Below, piece after piece: positions 8,783-17,522 of a stretch of DNA of 34,906 bases. Each line of letters begins with the position of its first letter. Within the stretch, counting starts at the first letter, position 1. The position numbers were made by a program, and so were the translations under genes. The notes under the pieces are model-generated. The model was not told the DNA's origin. It saw only the letters and a program-made list of their open reading frames with translations, and searched no databases. This stretch comes from an uncultured Bacteroidia bacterium (GTDB lineage: Bacteria; Bacteroidota; Bacteroidia; Bacteroidales; UBA932), in the NCBI GenBank assembly GCA_902769525.1, contig CACXPG010000017.1, positions 1 to 34,906 on the forward strand, read 5' to 3'.

Positions 8783-8811
8783 TATATTTGTAAGACTTCT
8801 CAAAAAGGAGG
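8783..8811 (+). promoter_or_regulatory. -7 box and strong Shine-Dalgarno for the DUF1573 gene
   Basis: TATATTTG is at 8783-8790. AGGAGG at 8806-8811 sits 8 bases before the ATG at 8820. The ribosome-binding site is unusual because most genes in this window, as in Bacteroidota generally, lack such a strong match. No convincing -33 element is present. Confidence 0.6.
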
Positions 8812-8819
8812 GTTGAATT

Positions 8820-9914
8820 ATGAGAAACTTTAGTAAAATCATAACGGTTTTGATGCTGGTTACAGTTTTTGTCGGGTCTGCGTGGGCCCAGACAGGGCAT
8901 ACCACATCGCTGAAGTTTGACAAGGTGGTGCACAACTTCGGGAAGATACTGGCAGGAAGCGGAGAGAAGAAATGCCAGTTCAAGTACACCAATGTAAGCT
9001 CTGAGCCAGTGGTAATCAACAATATACTGTCATCCTGCGGATGCTCTGTTCCGGAGTGGAACAAGGCCCCTATCCGCCCGGGAGAGAGCGGAGTAATAAC
9101 CGTAACCTTCCTCAACGACCAGGGAGCCTATCCGTTTGACAAGACACTGACGGTATATGTATCATCTTCTCCGAAACCTATCCAATTGAGGATTACAGGA
9201 GTGGCATACGACAAGGAAAAGCCGGTGTCAGAGCTTTATCCGGCACACTTCGGGCCTCTGGGAATGAAAGCTTCCACCCAGAATGCAGGGCAGATTGAGC
9301 AGGGGCTGAAGAAAGCCCTGAAGGAGAATATCGTGAACATCTCCAAGAAGAAAGTATCCGTAAGCTTTGAGAATGTGGATCCCGCACTCTCCATCTCCAT
9401 ATCTCCATCCGTTATCAAGCCTGGAGAAAGCGCAACGATATCCTACTCCATAAACACAGCCCTTGGAAAGAAAAGGTGGGGAAAGAACTTTTACAAGGCA
9501 ACTATTCTCTGCGACGGGGTCAAGGCCGGGGAGTTTTCAACGGAAGCCACGATAGTGACGCCTTACACATCGCTGAGCAAAGAGCAGAAAGACAAGGCTC
9601 CACAGATAATGCTGGACAAGAGCGCCATTGATTTTGGAAGCGCAGGATACTACAGCAGTATTCCGGTGCGGGTAAAAATCAGCAACCCCGGGAAGAGTGA
9701 CCTCAGAATCTACAAGGTGGAGACCGGCGAAGTGAAGATGGAGATCCATTGCCCAGCCACAATCAAGGCCGGCGGCAGCGGAATTCTGACAGGAAGCATT
9801 CGTCCGAACAAAATAGGAGAAGACATAGTTTTCATAATCACACTTGTAACAAACTCGCCTGAAAGGCCGCTGGTGACCATTTTCGTAAGCGGAACGGTAT
9901 GGCCTGAGAGATAG
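8820..9914 (+). CDS. Secreted DUF1573 (Hydin-like Ig fold) protein
   Basis: This 364-residue protein starts with a cleavable signal peptide (hydrophobic VLMLVTVFVGS, then AWAQ). The N-terminal third is a DUF1573 domain: FDKVVHNFGKI, then TNVSSEPVVI, and SSCGC around residues 71-75, followed by RPGESGVITVTF. A second similar beta-sandwich lies at the C-terminus (DKSAIDFGSAGYYSSIP, then VKISNPGKSDLRIYKV). DUF1573 modules are Ig-like folds common in exported Bacteroidota proteins; no enzymatic function is known. The gene is first in a plus-strand group, and meaB begins 6 bp after its stop, so they are likely co-transcribed although no functional link is obvious. It has an unusually strong Shine-Dalgarno sequence. 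The domain call is firm; the role is unknown. Confidence 0.88.
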   Translation: MRNFSKIITVLMLVTVFVGSAWAQTGHTTSLKFDKVVHNFGKILAGSGEKKCQFKYTNVSSEPVVINNILSSCGCSVPEWNKAPIRPGESGVITVTFLNDQGAYPFDKTLTVYVSSSPKPIQLRITGVAYDKEKPVSELYPAHFGPLGMKASTQNAGQIEQGLKKALKENIVNISKKKVSVSFENVDPALSISISPSVIKPGESATISYSINTALGKKRWGKNFYKATILCDGVKAGEFSTEATIVTPYTSLSKEQKDKAPQIMLDKSAIDFGSAGYYSSIPVRVKISNPGKSDLRIYKVETGEVKMEIHCPATIKAGGSGILTGSIRPNKIGEDIVFIITLVTNSPERPLVTIFVSGTVWPER

Positions 9915-9920
9915 ACAGAT

Positions 9921-11069
9921 ATGAGCAACAAGATAGACGCTACAACAGAGGACTGGCCTCCTAAGAAAAGCAAGGCCAACGACACCGCGCTGGTGGTAAA
10001 CGACGGAGTGAACGCCCAGCCTACGGTTAATCCATACATCAAGAATTTCTTCGTGAAGAAGAAGCCTTCCGTCCTTACCGCCAAGGAATACCTGAAGGGC
10101 ATCTTTGCCGGGGACAGGGCCATTCTCGGAAAAGCGATAACCATCATAGAAAGCTCCAATCCGGCCCACAGGGCACTGGCAAAGGAAATCATCATAGGCT
10201 GCCAGGAGAAGATACGCAAGAGCAAGGTCCGCACAATGAGAATCGGCATAACGGGCGTTCCCGGAGCCGGAAAGAGCACATTCATAGAGGCTTTTGGAGG
10301 CTATATCACCGGAGCGGGCCACAAGCTGGCAGTGCTGGCAGTGGACCCTTCCAGCGAGAAGACCAAAGGCTCCATCCTCGGCGACAAGACCAGGATGGAA
10401 ACCCTCACCAAAGACCCAAAGGCGTTTATCAGGCCTTCGCCTAGCGCAGGTTCCCTGGGAGGCGTTACCCGCAAGACAAGAGAGACCATACTTCTTTGCG
10501 AGGCCGCCGGCTACGATGTAATCTTCATAGAGACCGTAGGAGTCGGCCAGAGCGAGACCGCGGTCCACTCCATGAGCGACTTCTTCCTGCTGCTTATGCT
10601 CAGCGGAGCGGGAGATGACCTCCAGGGCATAAAGAGAGGAATAATGGAGATGTCTGATCTTATAGCCATCACCAAGGCAGACGGAAACAACGTGGAGAAG
10701 GCGGAAGGAGCAAAAGCCCTCTACGCCAATGCCCTGCACCTGTTCCCGCCTACAGATTCCGGATGGGTGCCGACCGCCGTGACATCCTCAGCCGTAACCA
10801 AGAAAGGCCTGCCTGAGATACTGGAAAAGATAGAGGCTTACTTCAAGCTTGTGAGAAAGAACGGCTACTACGACATCAAGCGAAGGCAGCAGGCCAAGTA
10901 CTGGATGTACGAGCACATCAACGAAACCCTCCGCAACGACTTCTACGACAATCCAAAGATCGAGAAAGCTATCGAGAAGACAGAGCAGCAGGTGCTTGCA
11001 GGCCAGATAGATTCATTCATGGCGGCAGAGCAGCTGATTGACCTTTATCGGGAGGAGGAAAAGAAATAA
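9921..11069 (+). CDS. meaB: Methylmalonyl-CoA mutase-associated GTPase MeaB
   Basis: This 382-residue P-loop GTPase chaperones adenosylcobalamin-dependent methylmalonyl-CoA mutase, gating cofactor loading and protecting the enzyme. Walker A GVPGAGKS is at residues 112-119. The characteristic VDPSS, SPSAGSLGGVTRKT and ETVGVGQSE (switch region) blocks follow, then TKADGNN as the base-recognition motif (TKAD in place of NKxD, usual for this family). A C-terminal helical dimerisation segment is present. Residues 1-45 are an extra, low-conservation N-terminal stretch. The mutase subunits (mutA/mutB) are not in the window, so it works in trans with a succinate-propionate pathway encoded elsewhere. 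The stop codon is immediately followed by the ATG of the transporter gene. Confidence 0.95.
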   Translation: MSNKIDATTEDWPPKKSKANDTALVVNDGVNAQPTVNPYIKNFFVKKKPSVLTAKEYLKGIFAGDRAILGKAITIIESSNPAHRALAKEIIIGCQEKIRKSKVRTMRIGITGVPGAGKSTFIEAFGGYITGAGHKLAVLAVDPSSEKTKGSILGDKTRMETLTKDPKAFIRPSPSAGSLGGVTRKTRETILLCEAAGYDVIFIETVGVGQSETAVHSMSDFFLLLMLSGAGDDLQGIKRGIMEMSDLIAITKADGNNVEKAEGAKALYANALHLFPPTDSGWVPTAVTSSAVTKKGLPEILEKIEAYFKLVRKNGYYDIKRRQQAKYWMYEHINETLRNDFYDNPKIEKAIEKTEQQVLAGQIDSFMAAEQLIDLYREEEKK

Positions 11070-11942
11070 ATGGACCTTTCCCGGATTCTGGCCATAATAC
11101 TTCAGGGACTTGAAGGAGCGGTCGTGATTACTGCACTGGTAATCGCGATGATGTCCATTATTGAATTCCTGAACATAGAGAACCGGGGGAAATGGTTCAA
11201 GTCACTCAAGGACTCCCCTGCCGGACAGACAGTTGCAGGAACTCTTCTGGGAGCCATACCAGGTTGCGTGGGCGGATTCGCATCGGTCTCCCTCTACACC
11301 CACTCCATCATCGGAGCCGGAGCCCTGATCTCGACGATGATAGTCTCCACCGGAGACGAGGCCTTTGTGCTTCTGGCAACATCGCCGAGGCTGTTCTTTA
11401 GACTGCTAGCTATACTCTGCATCATAGGTTTCTGCACCGGACTGGCTATCAGCCTGTTGAAAAAGAAACACCAAAAGAGCCTGTGCCCGGAAAGCTTCCA
11501 GATCCATCAGGAAGACAAGGCCCACAAAAAAGACGGAAACTTCAAGCATTTTCTCAAAGAGCATGTCTGGGGACATATTGTAAAGAAACATCTTCCGAGC
11601 GTGTTCCTCTGGTCATTCGGAGCGTTGATACTGTGCGGAATCCTGACTGAATTCATCAACATAGAAGACTGGATTAAAGGGCACGAGGGCTATATGCCGC
11701 TGGTTGTCCTTGCCGCCGCGGTAATCGGACTGATCCCGCAGAGCGGACCGCACATGGTGTTCATACTGCTTGTGGCCCAGGGCACCCTGCCGTTCTACGT
11801 GCTGCTGACAAGCGCCATAAGCCAGCAGGGACACGTCTCCCTCCCGCTTCTGGCCCAGAGCAAGAAATCCTGGGTGCTGAGCAAAGTCTTCTGCGCCCTG
11901 CTCTCAATTGCAGCCGGCATGACCGGGTTCCTTTTGAGCTGA
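11070..11942 (+). CDS. Putative 10-TM-type heavy-metal (manganese/arsenic) exporter
   Basis: This 290-residue polytopic inner-membrane protein belongs, by its pattern, to the putative heavy-metal exporter family annotated as ArsP_2-like or 'putative manganese transporter'. It has two related membrane halves. The first carries GAIPGCVGGFASVSLYTHSI and the block STGDEAFVLL; the second carries GLIPQSGPHMVFI with SAISQQGHVSLPLLAQ. The halves are split by a charged, Lys/His-rich loop of about 50 residues (around 130-180). The conserved Pro, Asp/Glu and His residues inside the membrane blocks could handle a metal ion. It starts directly after the meaB stop codon with no spacer, indicating translational coupling. 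Substrate is unproven; the family assignment is from memory of the conserved blocks. Confidence 0.75.
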   Translation: MDLSRILAIILQGLEGAVVITALVIAMMSIIEFLNIENRGKWFKSLKDSPAGQTVAGTLLGAIPGCVGGFASVSLYTHSIIGAGALISTMIVSTGDEAFVLLATSPRLFFRLLAILCIIGFCTGLAISLLKKKHQKSLCPESFQIHQEDKAHKKDGNFKHFLKEHVWGHIVKKHLPSVFLWSFGALILCGILTEFINIEDWIKGHEGYMPLVVLAAAVIGLIPQSGPHMVFILLVAQGTLPFYVLLTSAISQQGHVSLPLLAQSKKSWVLSKVFCALLSIAAGMTGFLLS

Positions 11943-11990
11943 ATCAATTAATGCTTAACTTTACAACAGGAAATCTAAAACACAAAAGAT

Positions 11991-12368
11991 ATGAAGAAAA
12001 TAGTAGCAAGCCCTAAGGCACCGGCAGCTGTAGGAACTTACAGCCAGGCAGTTATAGCAGACAATACAATCTACGCATCAGGACAGCTCCCTATTGATCC
12101 TGCAACCGGAGAATTTGTTCCGGGAGGGTTCAAGGAGCAGCTTACCCAGGTGTTCACCAACCTTAAGAACGTGCTGGAAGAAGGCGGATTCAAGATGAGC
12201 GATGCCGTAAAGGTAACCTGCTACCTGCAGGACCTGGCAAACTTCGGAGCCCTGAATGAAGTCTATGCAAAATTCTTCTCAGAGCCATATCCGGCAAGAG
12301 TCGCCTACCAGGTGGCAGCCCTGCCGAAGGGTGCGATGGTCGAAGTCGATATAATCGCCGTTAAATAA
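11991..12368 (+). CDS. ridA: RidA-family 2-iminobutanoate/2-iminopropanoate deaminase
   Basis: This 125-residue YjgF/YER057c/UK114 protein is a trimeric cytosolic enzyme. It hydrolyses reactive enamine/imine intermediates made by PLP enzymes such as threonine dehydratase, preventing damage to other PLP enzymes. The catalytic-site arginine is present in PARVAYQVAALPKGA (Arg103), together with Tyr17 in GTYSQA and Glu118 in VEVDIIA, which points to an active deaminase rather than an Rid paralogue lacking the arginine. Length is typical. The gene is 48 bp downstream of the transporter gene and ends at a shared bidirectional terminator facing rho. Confidence 0.95.
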   Translation: MKKIVASPKAPAAVGTYSQAVIADNTIYASGQLPIDPATGEFVPGGFKEQLTQVFTNLKNVLEEGGFKMSDAVKVTCYLQDLANFGALNEVYAKFFSEPYPARVAYQVAALPKGAMVEVDIIAVK

Positions 12369-12392
12369 AAAAAGCCCGTTCGGGCTTTTTTT
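12367..12392. terminator. Bidirectional terminator between ridA and rho
   Basis: A near-perfect palindrome: A-run, AGCCC (12373-12377), loop GTTC, GGGCT (12382-12386), T-run. It serves convergent ridA (plus) and rho (minus). It overlaps the ridA stop codon at one end and the rho stop codon at the other, so the two coding regions are separated only by the terminator. Confidence 0.95.
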
Positions 12393-14202
12393 ATTTCAGG
12401 GCATCTCCGTTCATCGTGACTAGGAACTCCTCGTTGGTGGCTGTCTTTTCCAGACGGGCCTTCATGAACTCCATAGCCTCCACGCTGTTCATATCGGAGA
12501 GATAGTTTCTCAGAATCCAGATACGGTTCAGGGCCTCCTTGTTTACAAGAAGGTCGTCTCTTCTTGTGGATGAGAGAGTTACATCCACAGCCGGGAAGAT
12601 TCTCTTGTTGGAAAGCTTGCGGTCAAGCTGGAGCTCCATATTGCCGGTGCCCTTGAATTCCTCGAAGATGACATCGTCCATCTTGGAACCGGTTTCCGTA
12701 AGGGCAGTAGCTATGATGGTCAGTGAACCGCCGTTCTCCACGTTTCTGGCAGCGCCGAAGAATCTCTTAGGCTTGTGAAGCGCATTTGCATCTACACCAC
12801 CGCTGAGAACCTTGCCGCTGGCAGGCTGGACGGTGTTGAAAGCCCTGGCAAGACGGGTGATGGAATCCAGAAGGATTACCACGTCGTGTCCGCACTCTAC
12901 CAGTCTCTTGGCCTTCTCCAGAACCATGCTGGCAACCTTCACGTGCCTTTCGGCCTGCTCGTCGAAGGTGGAAGCCACAACCTCAGCCTTCACGCTGCGA
13001 GCCATATCCGTAACTTCCTCAGGACGCTCGTCGATGAGCAGAACTATAAGGTAAACCTCAGGATGGTTGTCGGCGATGGCGTTGGCAATCTCCTTCAGAA
13101 GCACGGTCTTACCGGTCTTAGGCTGAGCCACGATGAGGCCTCTCTGTCCCTTGCCTATAGGGGCGAACATCTCCACTACCCTGCAGGAAAGGTTGTTATG
13201 GCCGTTGCCAAGAAGGTTGAACTTCTCCTCCGGGAAAAGCGGAGTCAGGAAGTCGAACGGAACCCTGTCGCGGATGAAAGCCGGATCCCTTCCGTTGATG
13301 GAATCGATCTTCACCAGAGGGAAATACTTGTCACCCTCTCTCGGCGGCTTGATTTCTCCGAAGACGGTATCTCCGGTCTTCAGGGCGAAGAGCTTTATCT
13401 GGTTCTGCGACACGTAAATGTCATCCGGGGAATTAAGGTAATTGTAGTCTGAAGAGCGGAGGAAGCCATAGCCGTCCGGCATGATTTCCAGTACGCCTTC
13501 TGCCTTTACAACACCTTCAAACTCAATCTTCTGGGCCTTTTCTTCCTCTCTCCTTTCTGCATTCTGCTGACCTCTTTCAGGATTCTGCTGAGGTCTTTCC
13601 TGGCGAGGACGCTGCTCCTGCTGCCTCGGCTCCTGAGGACGCTGGTCCTGAGGCCTTGGCTGCTGGGCCGGCTTTTCCGGGGTCTCGGCTGAAGGAGCCT
13701 GGTCGAACAGAGAAGGAGCCTGCTGTCCCTTCTGGATTCTAGGCCTCTTCTGCCTAGGCTGCTGGAGTGGCTGAGCGGCAGTTTCTGCCTTAGACTCTGG
13801 CTGGGCCTGCTGAACTGGCTCTGCCTGAGGCTGTGGAGCAGGAGTCTGGACAGGATTCTCTGCCTGAGGCTGCTGCGCCGGCTGTTCCTCAACCTTAACC
13901 TTTTTCTTGCGGCCCCTCTTCTTAGGAGCGGCTTCCTGTGGTGTATCTTTTTCCTCCGCAGTGGTTTCTGCTTTAGGCTCGGCTGGTACTCCAGCCTGCT
14001 CCCTGAGGTCTTTAAGCCTTGGACGTCCCCTCTTTTTCGGCTTCTCGACAGGCTGCCCGGCAGCCTTGATGGCCTGTTCATCTAAAATCTTGTAAACCAA
14101 ATCGTCCTGGGAATAAGACTTAGGCTTGCTGATGTCAAGTTTCTCAGCGATTGCCAAAAGTTCTTCAAAACTCTTGGACTTCAATTCAATAATATCGTAC
14201 AT
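12391..14202 (-). CDS. rho: Transcription termination factor Rho with a large disordered insertion
   Basis: This 603-residue hexameric RNA helicase ends transcription of untranslated RNA. Residues 1-45 form the Rho N-terminal helical domain. Residues 50-225 are a low-complexity region rich in Gln, Pro, Glu, Lys and Arg. It contains two basic AT-hook-like blocks ([10 protein letters not shown] at 56-65, KKRGRKKK at 94-101). The cold-shock-type RNA-binding domain ([16 protein letters not shown]) lies around 235-290. Walker A PKTGKT is near 361-366, followed by [13 protein letters not shown] and the C-terminal R/Q-loop region. E. coli Rho is 419 residues, so about 180 extra residues come mainly from the insertion. 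Such insertions are known in Bacteroidota, and in Bacteroides thetaiotaomicron the disordered region has been reported to promote Rho condensates. The repetitive DNA makes open frames on both strands that are not genes. Confidence 0.97.
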   Translation of the reverse strand: MYDIIELKSKSFEELLAIAEKLDISKPKSYSQDDLVYKILDEQAIKAAGQPVEKPKKRGRPRLKDLREQAGVPAEPKAETTAEEKDTPQEAAPKKRGRKKKVKVEEQPAQQPQAENPVQTPAPQPQAEPVQQAQPESKAETAAQPLQQPRQKRPRIQKGQQAPSLFDQAPSAETPEKPAQQPRPQDQRPQEPRQQEQRPRQERPQQNPERGQQNAERREEEKAQKIEFEGVVKAEGVLEIMPDGYGFLRSSDYNYLNSPDDIYVSQNQIKLFALKTGDTVFGEIKPPREGDKYFPLVKIDSINGRDPAFIRDRVPFDFLTPLFPEEKFNLLGNGHNNLSCRVVEMFAPIGKGQRGLIVAQPKTGKTVLLKEIANAIADNHPEVYLIVLLIDERPEEVTDMARSVKAEVVASTFDEQAERHVKVASMVLEKAKRLVECGHDVVILLDSITRLARAFNTVQPASGKVLSGGVDANALHKPKRFFGAARNVENGGSLTIIATALTETGSKMDDVIFEEFKGTGNMELQLDRKLSNKRIFPAVDVTLSSTRRDDLLVNKEALNRIWILRNYLSDMNSVEAMEFMKARLEKTATNEEFLVTMNGDALK

Positions 14203-14300
14203 AATAATAACAGGTATCCGTAATACCTAAATGCAATTTGTGTAAAATCGGAAAACGGATCTTTTAGACTTCTTGCGGGAGATTCCCGACTAAAATCATA

Positions 14301-14330
14301 CAAATATAGCATTATTTTCCGAATTGACAA
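14301..14330 (-). promoter_or_regulatory. Promoter of rho
   Basis: On the minus strand TTG (14330-14328) and TATATTTG (14308-14301) are 19 bases apart, the Bacteroidota spacing. The -7 box lies 98 bp before the rho ATG, leaving an untranslated leader of about 90 bases that could hold regulation; rho leaders are autoregulated in other bacteria. Confidence 0.7.
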
Positions 14331-14354
14331 TCTATTACGGTTATTTTGCTACAA

Positions 14355-14389
14355 AAAAAGAAAAACCGGACACACAGTTGCCCGGCTTT
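14355..14389 (-). terminator. Intrinsic terminator of pepD
   Basis: Arms at 14362-14369 and 14382-14389 pair over 8 positions with one G-T pair, and a T-rich tract follows on the minus strand. It lies about 35 bp after the pepD stop codon and upstream of the rho promoter. Confidence 0.8.
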
Positions 14390-14423
14390 CCCTAATATTC
14401 GCCAATATCCGTTTCCCGCTTGA

Positions 14424-15860
14424 CTACTTGATTGTTACCAGAATCTGCTCGAGGAACTTGACAAACTTGTCCAGAGATGCAAGATCCAGCTTTTCTCCAG
14501 GAGCGTGAACGCCTCTGAGAGTTGGACCGAATGATATCATATCCCAGTCAGGGAACTTGAGACTGAACAGTCCGCACTCCAGTCCTGCAGGAGTTACAAT
14601 AACCTTGGCGTCTGTCTTGAAGAGTTTCTTGTAAACCTTCTTGCAGTGGTCCAGAATCTTGGAGTCCAGTTTCGGAATCCATCCCGGATACTCTCCTTCG
14701 TGGGTTACCTTTGCTCCGGCCATAGCCCAGCAAGCCTCCATCTGCTGAGCCATCCAGCGCCTTTCGCTGACAACGGCGCTTCTCTGGCTGGAACCGATGA
14801 CTATCTTGTTGCCCGGTTTCATCTTGATGGAAGCGAAGTTGGTGGAAATCTCTATCAGGCCCTTGATGGTGTCGCTGATCTTGTAAGACCCGTGAGGACA
14901 GGCGACTCCGGCAAAAATCAGAGATGCGGCGGTGTTCTGGTCGATAGCCTTGAGCTTGCACTCTACAGGCACGAGTTCCATCTGAACGCCCGGATCAGGA
15001 ATAGCATATTCTGCCTTCACCTCGTCTCTTACCTGGTTGAAGATCTTTGTAACGGAAGCCTTTGCGCTCTTTGGGAAGCCAAAAATCGCGTGAGCCTCTC
15101 TTGGAATGGCGTTTCTCTTGTTTCCGCCATCTATCTCGTAAAGCTCTATGCTGTGCTTGTCCAGAACCTTGTAGAGGAATCTTACCAGCACCTGGTTGGC
15201 GTTTACACGGTTCTTGTTTATGTCGTCTCCGCTGTGGCCACCCTGGCTGCCGAATACTCTAACCCTGTATTTGAGATACTCTTTTGTCTGAGGGACAGGC
15301 TTGTATGTGAATACAGCCGTGGTGTCTATACCGCCGTTGCAGCCGATGCAAAGCTCGCCCTCGTCCTCAGAATCGAGGTTGAGAAGAATCTTTCCGGTGG
15401 CAAAGCCTGGCTCCAGAGCCTCTGCACCGTCCAGGCCGGTCTCTTCAGAGATGGTGAACAGGGCTTCCAGCTTTCCGGTCTTCATCTTAGGATCTATCAG
15501 AGCCGCCAGCTGGGCTGCCATACCGATTCCGCAGTCTGCTCCCAGAGTAGTGTCTTTGGCTATCATCCAGCCGTCCTCAATGCAGAATTTGATAGGATCT
15601 TTTGTAAAGTCGTGTTCCACTCCGCGATTCTTCTCGCATACCATATCCGAATGGCTCTGCATAATGACGGTTGGAACCTTCTCCATTCCCTTGTCGGCTT
15701 TCTTGGTAATGAGCACGTTGCCAACCTTGTCTTTCTTTGCCTGAAGCTTGTTCTTCTTGGCAAAGTCCATAAGCCACTTGATTATCTTTTCCTCGTGACC
15801 GCTTTCACGTGGCACAGTTGTAATTTCCTTGAAAATTTCAAGAACTTTCTTGCTGTCCAT
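14424..15860 (-). CDS. pepD: Aminoacyl-histidine dipeptidase (M20C family)
   Basis: This 478-residue cytosolic di-zinc peptidase cleaves dipeptides such as Xaa-His. Metal and catalytic residues are visible: QSHSDM (His70, Asp72), the bridging Asp109 in LGADCGIGMA, and the Glu139-Glu140 pair in ISEETGLDGAE. Family blocks EDEGELCIGCNGG, GSQGGHSGDDINKNR and the C-terminal GLECGLF and RGVHAPGEKLD follow. The lid/dimerisation domain lies between about residues 200 and 390. Length matches E. coli PepD (485). It is 48 bp downstream of dnaA on the same strand with no clear promoter in the gap, so it may be read through from dnaA; it has its own terminator. Family identity is very secure. Confidence 0.96.
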   Translation of the reverse strand: MDSKKVLEIFKEITTVPRESGHEEKIIKWLMDFAKKNKLQAKKDKVGNVLITKKADKGMEKVPTVIMQSHSDMVCEKNRGVEHDFTKDPIKFCIEDGWMIAKDTTLGADCGIGMAAQLAALIDPKMKTGKLEALFTISEETGLDGAEALEPGFATGKILLNLDSEDEGELCIGCNGGIDTTAVFTYKPVPQTKEYLKYRVRVFGSQGGHSGDDINKNRVNANQVLVRFLYKVLDKHSIELYEIDGGNKRNAIPREAHAIFGFPKSAKASVTKIFNQVRDEVKAEYAIPDPGVQMELVPVECKLKAIDQNTAASLIFAGVACPHGSYKISDTIKGLIEISTNFASIKMKPGNKIVIGSSQRSAVVSERRWMAQQMEACWAMAGAKVTHEGEYPGWIPKLDSKILDHCKKVYKKLFKTDAKVIVTPAGLECGLFSLKFPDWDMISFGPTLRGVHAPGEKLDLASLDKFVKFLEQILVTIK

Positions 15861-15908
15861 AACTATATGCTTTTATGATGTTTGTAAACAATTCCAAAAC
15901 AAACGGAA

Positions 15909-17318
15909 CTATTTGCCCGGCCTGAGCTGGTGCTCCAGGTCAGAAACATAGCGCCTGATGGTCTTGTCAGTATCTATAAGGTCTGAAACTGTACTGCAGG
16001 CGTGAAGGACGGTAGCATGGTCTTTGCCACCCATCTGGCTTCCGATAGAGGCCAGCGAAGCCTTTGTCAGATTCCTTACAAGATACATCGTGATCTGGCG
16101 GGCCTGGACTATCTCCCTCTTGCGGGTCTTGGAAACAATGAGTTCCGGAGTGATCTTGAAATAATCGCAGACAACAGAACGGATCTTCTCCAGAGAAAGC
16201 TCGGAAGAGTCTACATTCACAATCTGCTTGGTGACCTTCTTGGCCAGTTCCAGAGTAATATCCTCACGGTTGAGGGTGGAGTGAGCCAAAAGGGTGAGAA
16301 TGGTGCCTTCAAGTTCACGGACGCTTCCGGTTATCTTGGTTGCCAGATAGTCTACCACATCATCAGAGAGGGAAATACCCTCGTTAGCGCTCTTCGCCTT
16401 GAGAATCTTCACCCTTGTCTCGTAATTAGGAGGGAGAAGTTCTGCAGAAAGCCCCCATCTGAATCTCTGGACCAGACGGTTTTCCATTCCCTGGATATTT
16501 GCCGGAGCAACGTCCGAGGTCAGGATAATCTGCCTTCCGGTCTGCTGCAGATAATTGAACAGGTGGAAGAAGACATTCTGGGTTCCAGGAGAGTTGAACT
16601 GCTGGACATCATCGATGATGAGCACGTCTATCTGCTCGTAGAAGTGCGTGAAATCAGGTATCTTGTTCCCGAGAGCGGCATCCTGGAACTGTGTCTTGAA
16701 GGTGTGGGCGCTCACGTAAAGCACTATCTTTTCAGGATGCAGCTCCTTGACTCTCAAGCCTATCGCCTGAGAAAGATGAGTCTTTCCAAGACCTGAGCCT
16801 CCGTGGATGAACAGAGGGTTGAACGGGTTGTTTCCAGGAGACTGGGCCACCTGCTCGCCTGCGCTTCTGGCAAGACGGTTGCACACGCCTTCTATGAAAT
16901 TCTCAAACGAATACTTTGGATTGAGGTTCGGCTCTATCGTAAGTTTTTGAATACCAGGAATCACGAAAGGATTAATATTCTCCTTCTCGTTTATAGGGAA
17001 AGGTATCGGCCTGTTGCTTGCAACCTGAGCGTTCTGGTGAGGATAATTGACTATGGTCTTCGGGAAACGGATGTTGTAAAGAAGATTCACGTCGTTTCCG
17101 ATCACCCTCTTCAGAGTTTTTGCCAAAATATCTATAAGAGGCATCTCCTCAAGCCGGCGCATGTGAGCGTCAGAAGGAACCTCTATTGTAAGCAGCTGGT
17201 CTTTCAACGATATGGGCTTCACCGGCTCGAACCATTTCTGGTATACAGCCTCAGGAACGTTGTTCCGTATGATCTGAAGACAACGTTTCCAAACTTCTAT
17301 GTGATTGCTCTCGCCCAT
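15909..17318 (-). CDS. dnaA: Chromosomal replication initiator DnaA
   Basis: This 469-residue AAA+ protein melts the replication origin. Domain I covers residues 1-85, domain II is a short linker, and domain III runs from about 135 to 350 with Walker A GGSGLGKT (about 173-180) and Walker B in VLIIDDVQQF. Domain IV carries the DNA-binding signature GGKDHATVLHACSTV near the C-terminus, close to the canonical form. dnaN and recF are not adjacent, and I found no cluster of 9-mer DnaA boxes in the 204-bp A/T-rich region upstream. The gene therefore probably lies apart from oriC, as is common in this phylum. The upstream gap contains A/T runs but no clear promoter match. Confidence 0.97.
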   Translation of the reverse strand: MGESNHIEVWKRCLQIIRNNVPEAVYQKWFEPVKPISLKDQLLTIEVPSDAHMRRLEEMPLIDILAKTLKRVIGNDVNLLYNIRFPKTIVNYPHQNAQVASNRPIPFPINEKENINPFVIPGIQKLTIEPNLNPKYSFENFIEGVCNRLARSAGEQVAQSPGNNPFNPLFIHGGSGLGKTHLSQAIGLRVKELHPEKIVLYVSAHTFKTQFQDAALGNKIPDFTHFYEQIDVLIIDDVQQFNSPGTQNVFFHLFNYLQQTGRQIILTSDVAPANIQGMENRLVQRFRWGLSAELLPPNYETRVKILKAKSANEGISLSDDVVDYLATKITGSVRELEGTILTLLAHSTLNREDITLELAKKVTKQIVNVDSSELSLEKIRSVVCDYFKITPELIVSKTRKREIVQARQITMYLVRNLTKASLASIGSQMGGKDHATVLHACSTVSDLIDTDKTIRRYVSDLEHQLRPGK

Positions 17319-17522
17319 TAAATCTAAATGCTGTCAGAAAAAAAAATGCCATCGGTTTGGCAGAACAAAATTGGTAAATAAAAAGTTTAAAAAAAATATC
17401 GCAGACTATTGTTTTTCTGCAAATAAATGTAAGACCACTATAAATCAGCGCGAAAAAATTTTCACATTTTTAATGCACTGTCTAACAGCCAAATAGAAGG
17501 GTATATTTTTATAACGCCCTAA

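Noticed and set aside
9537..10739. 400-codon minus-strand open frame
   Set aside because: Antisense to the DUF1573 gene and meaB, both with clear family motifs; the antisense translation is Cys/His/Leu-rich noise.
13506..14081. 191-codon Arg/Ser-rich frame within rho
   Set aside because: An out-of-frame product of the low-complexity rho insertion.
17319..17522. Possible replication origin next to dnaA
   Set aside because: A/T-rich, but I see no cluster of TTATNCACA-type DnaA boxes, and dnaN/recF are absent.
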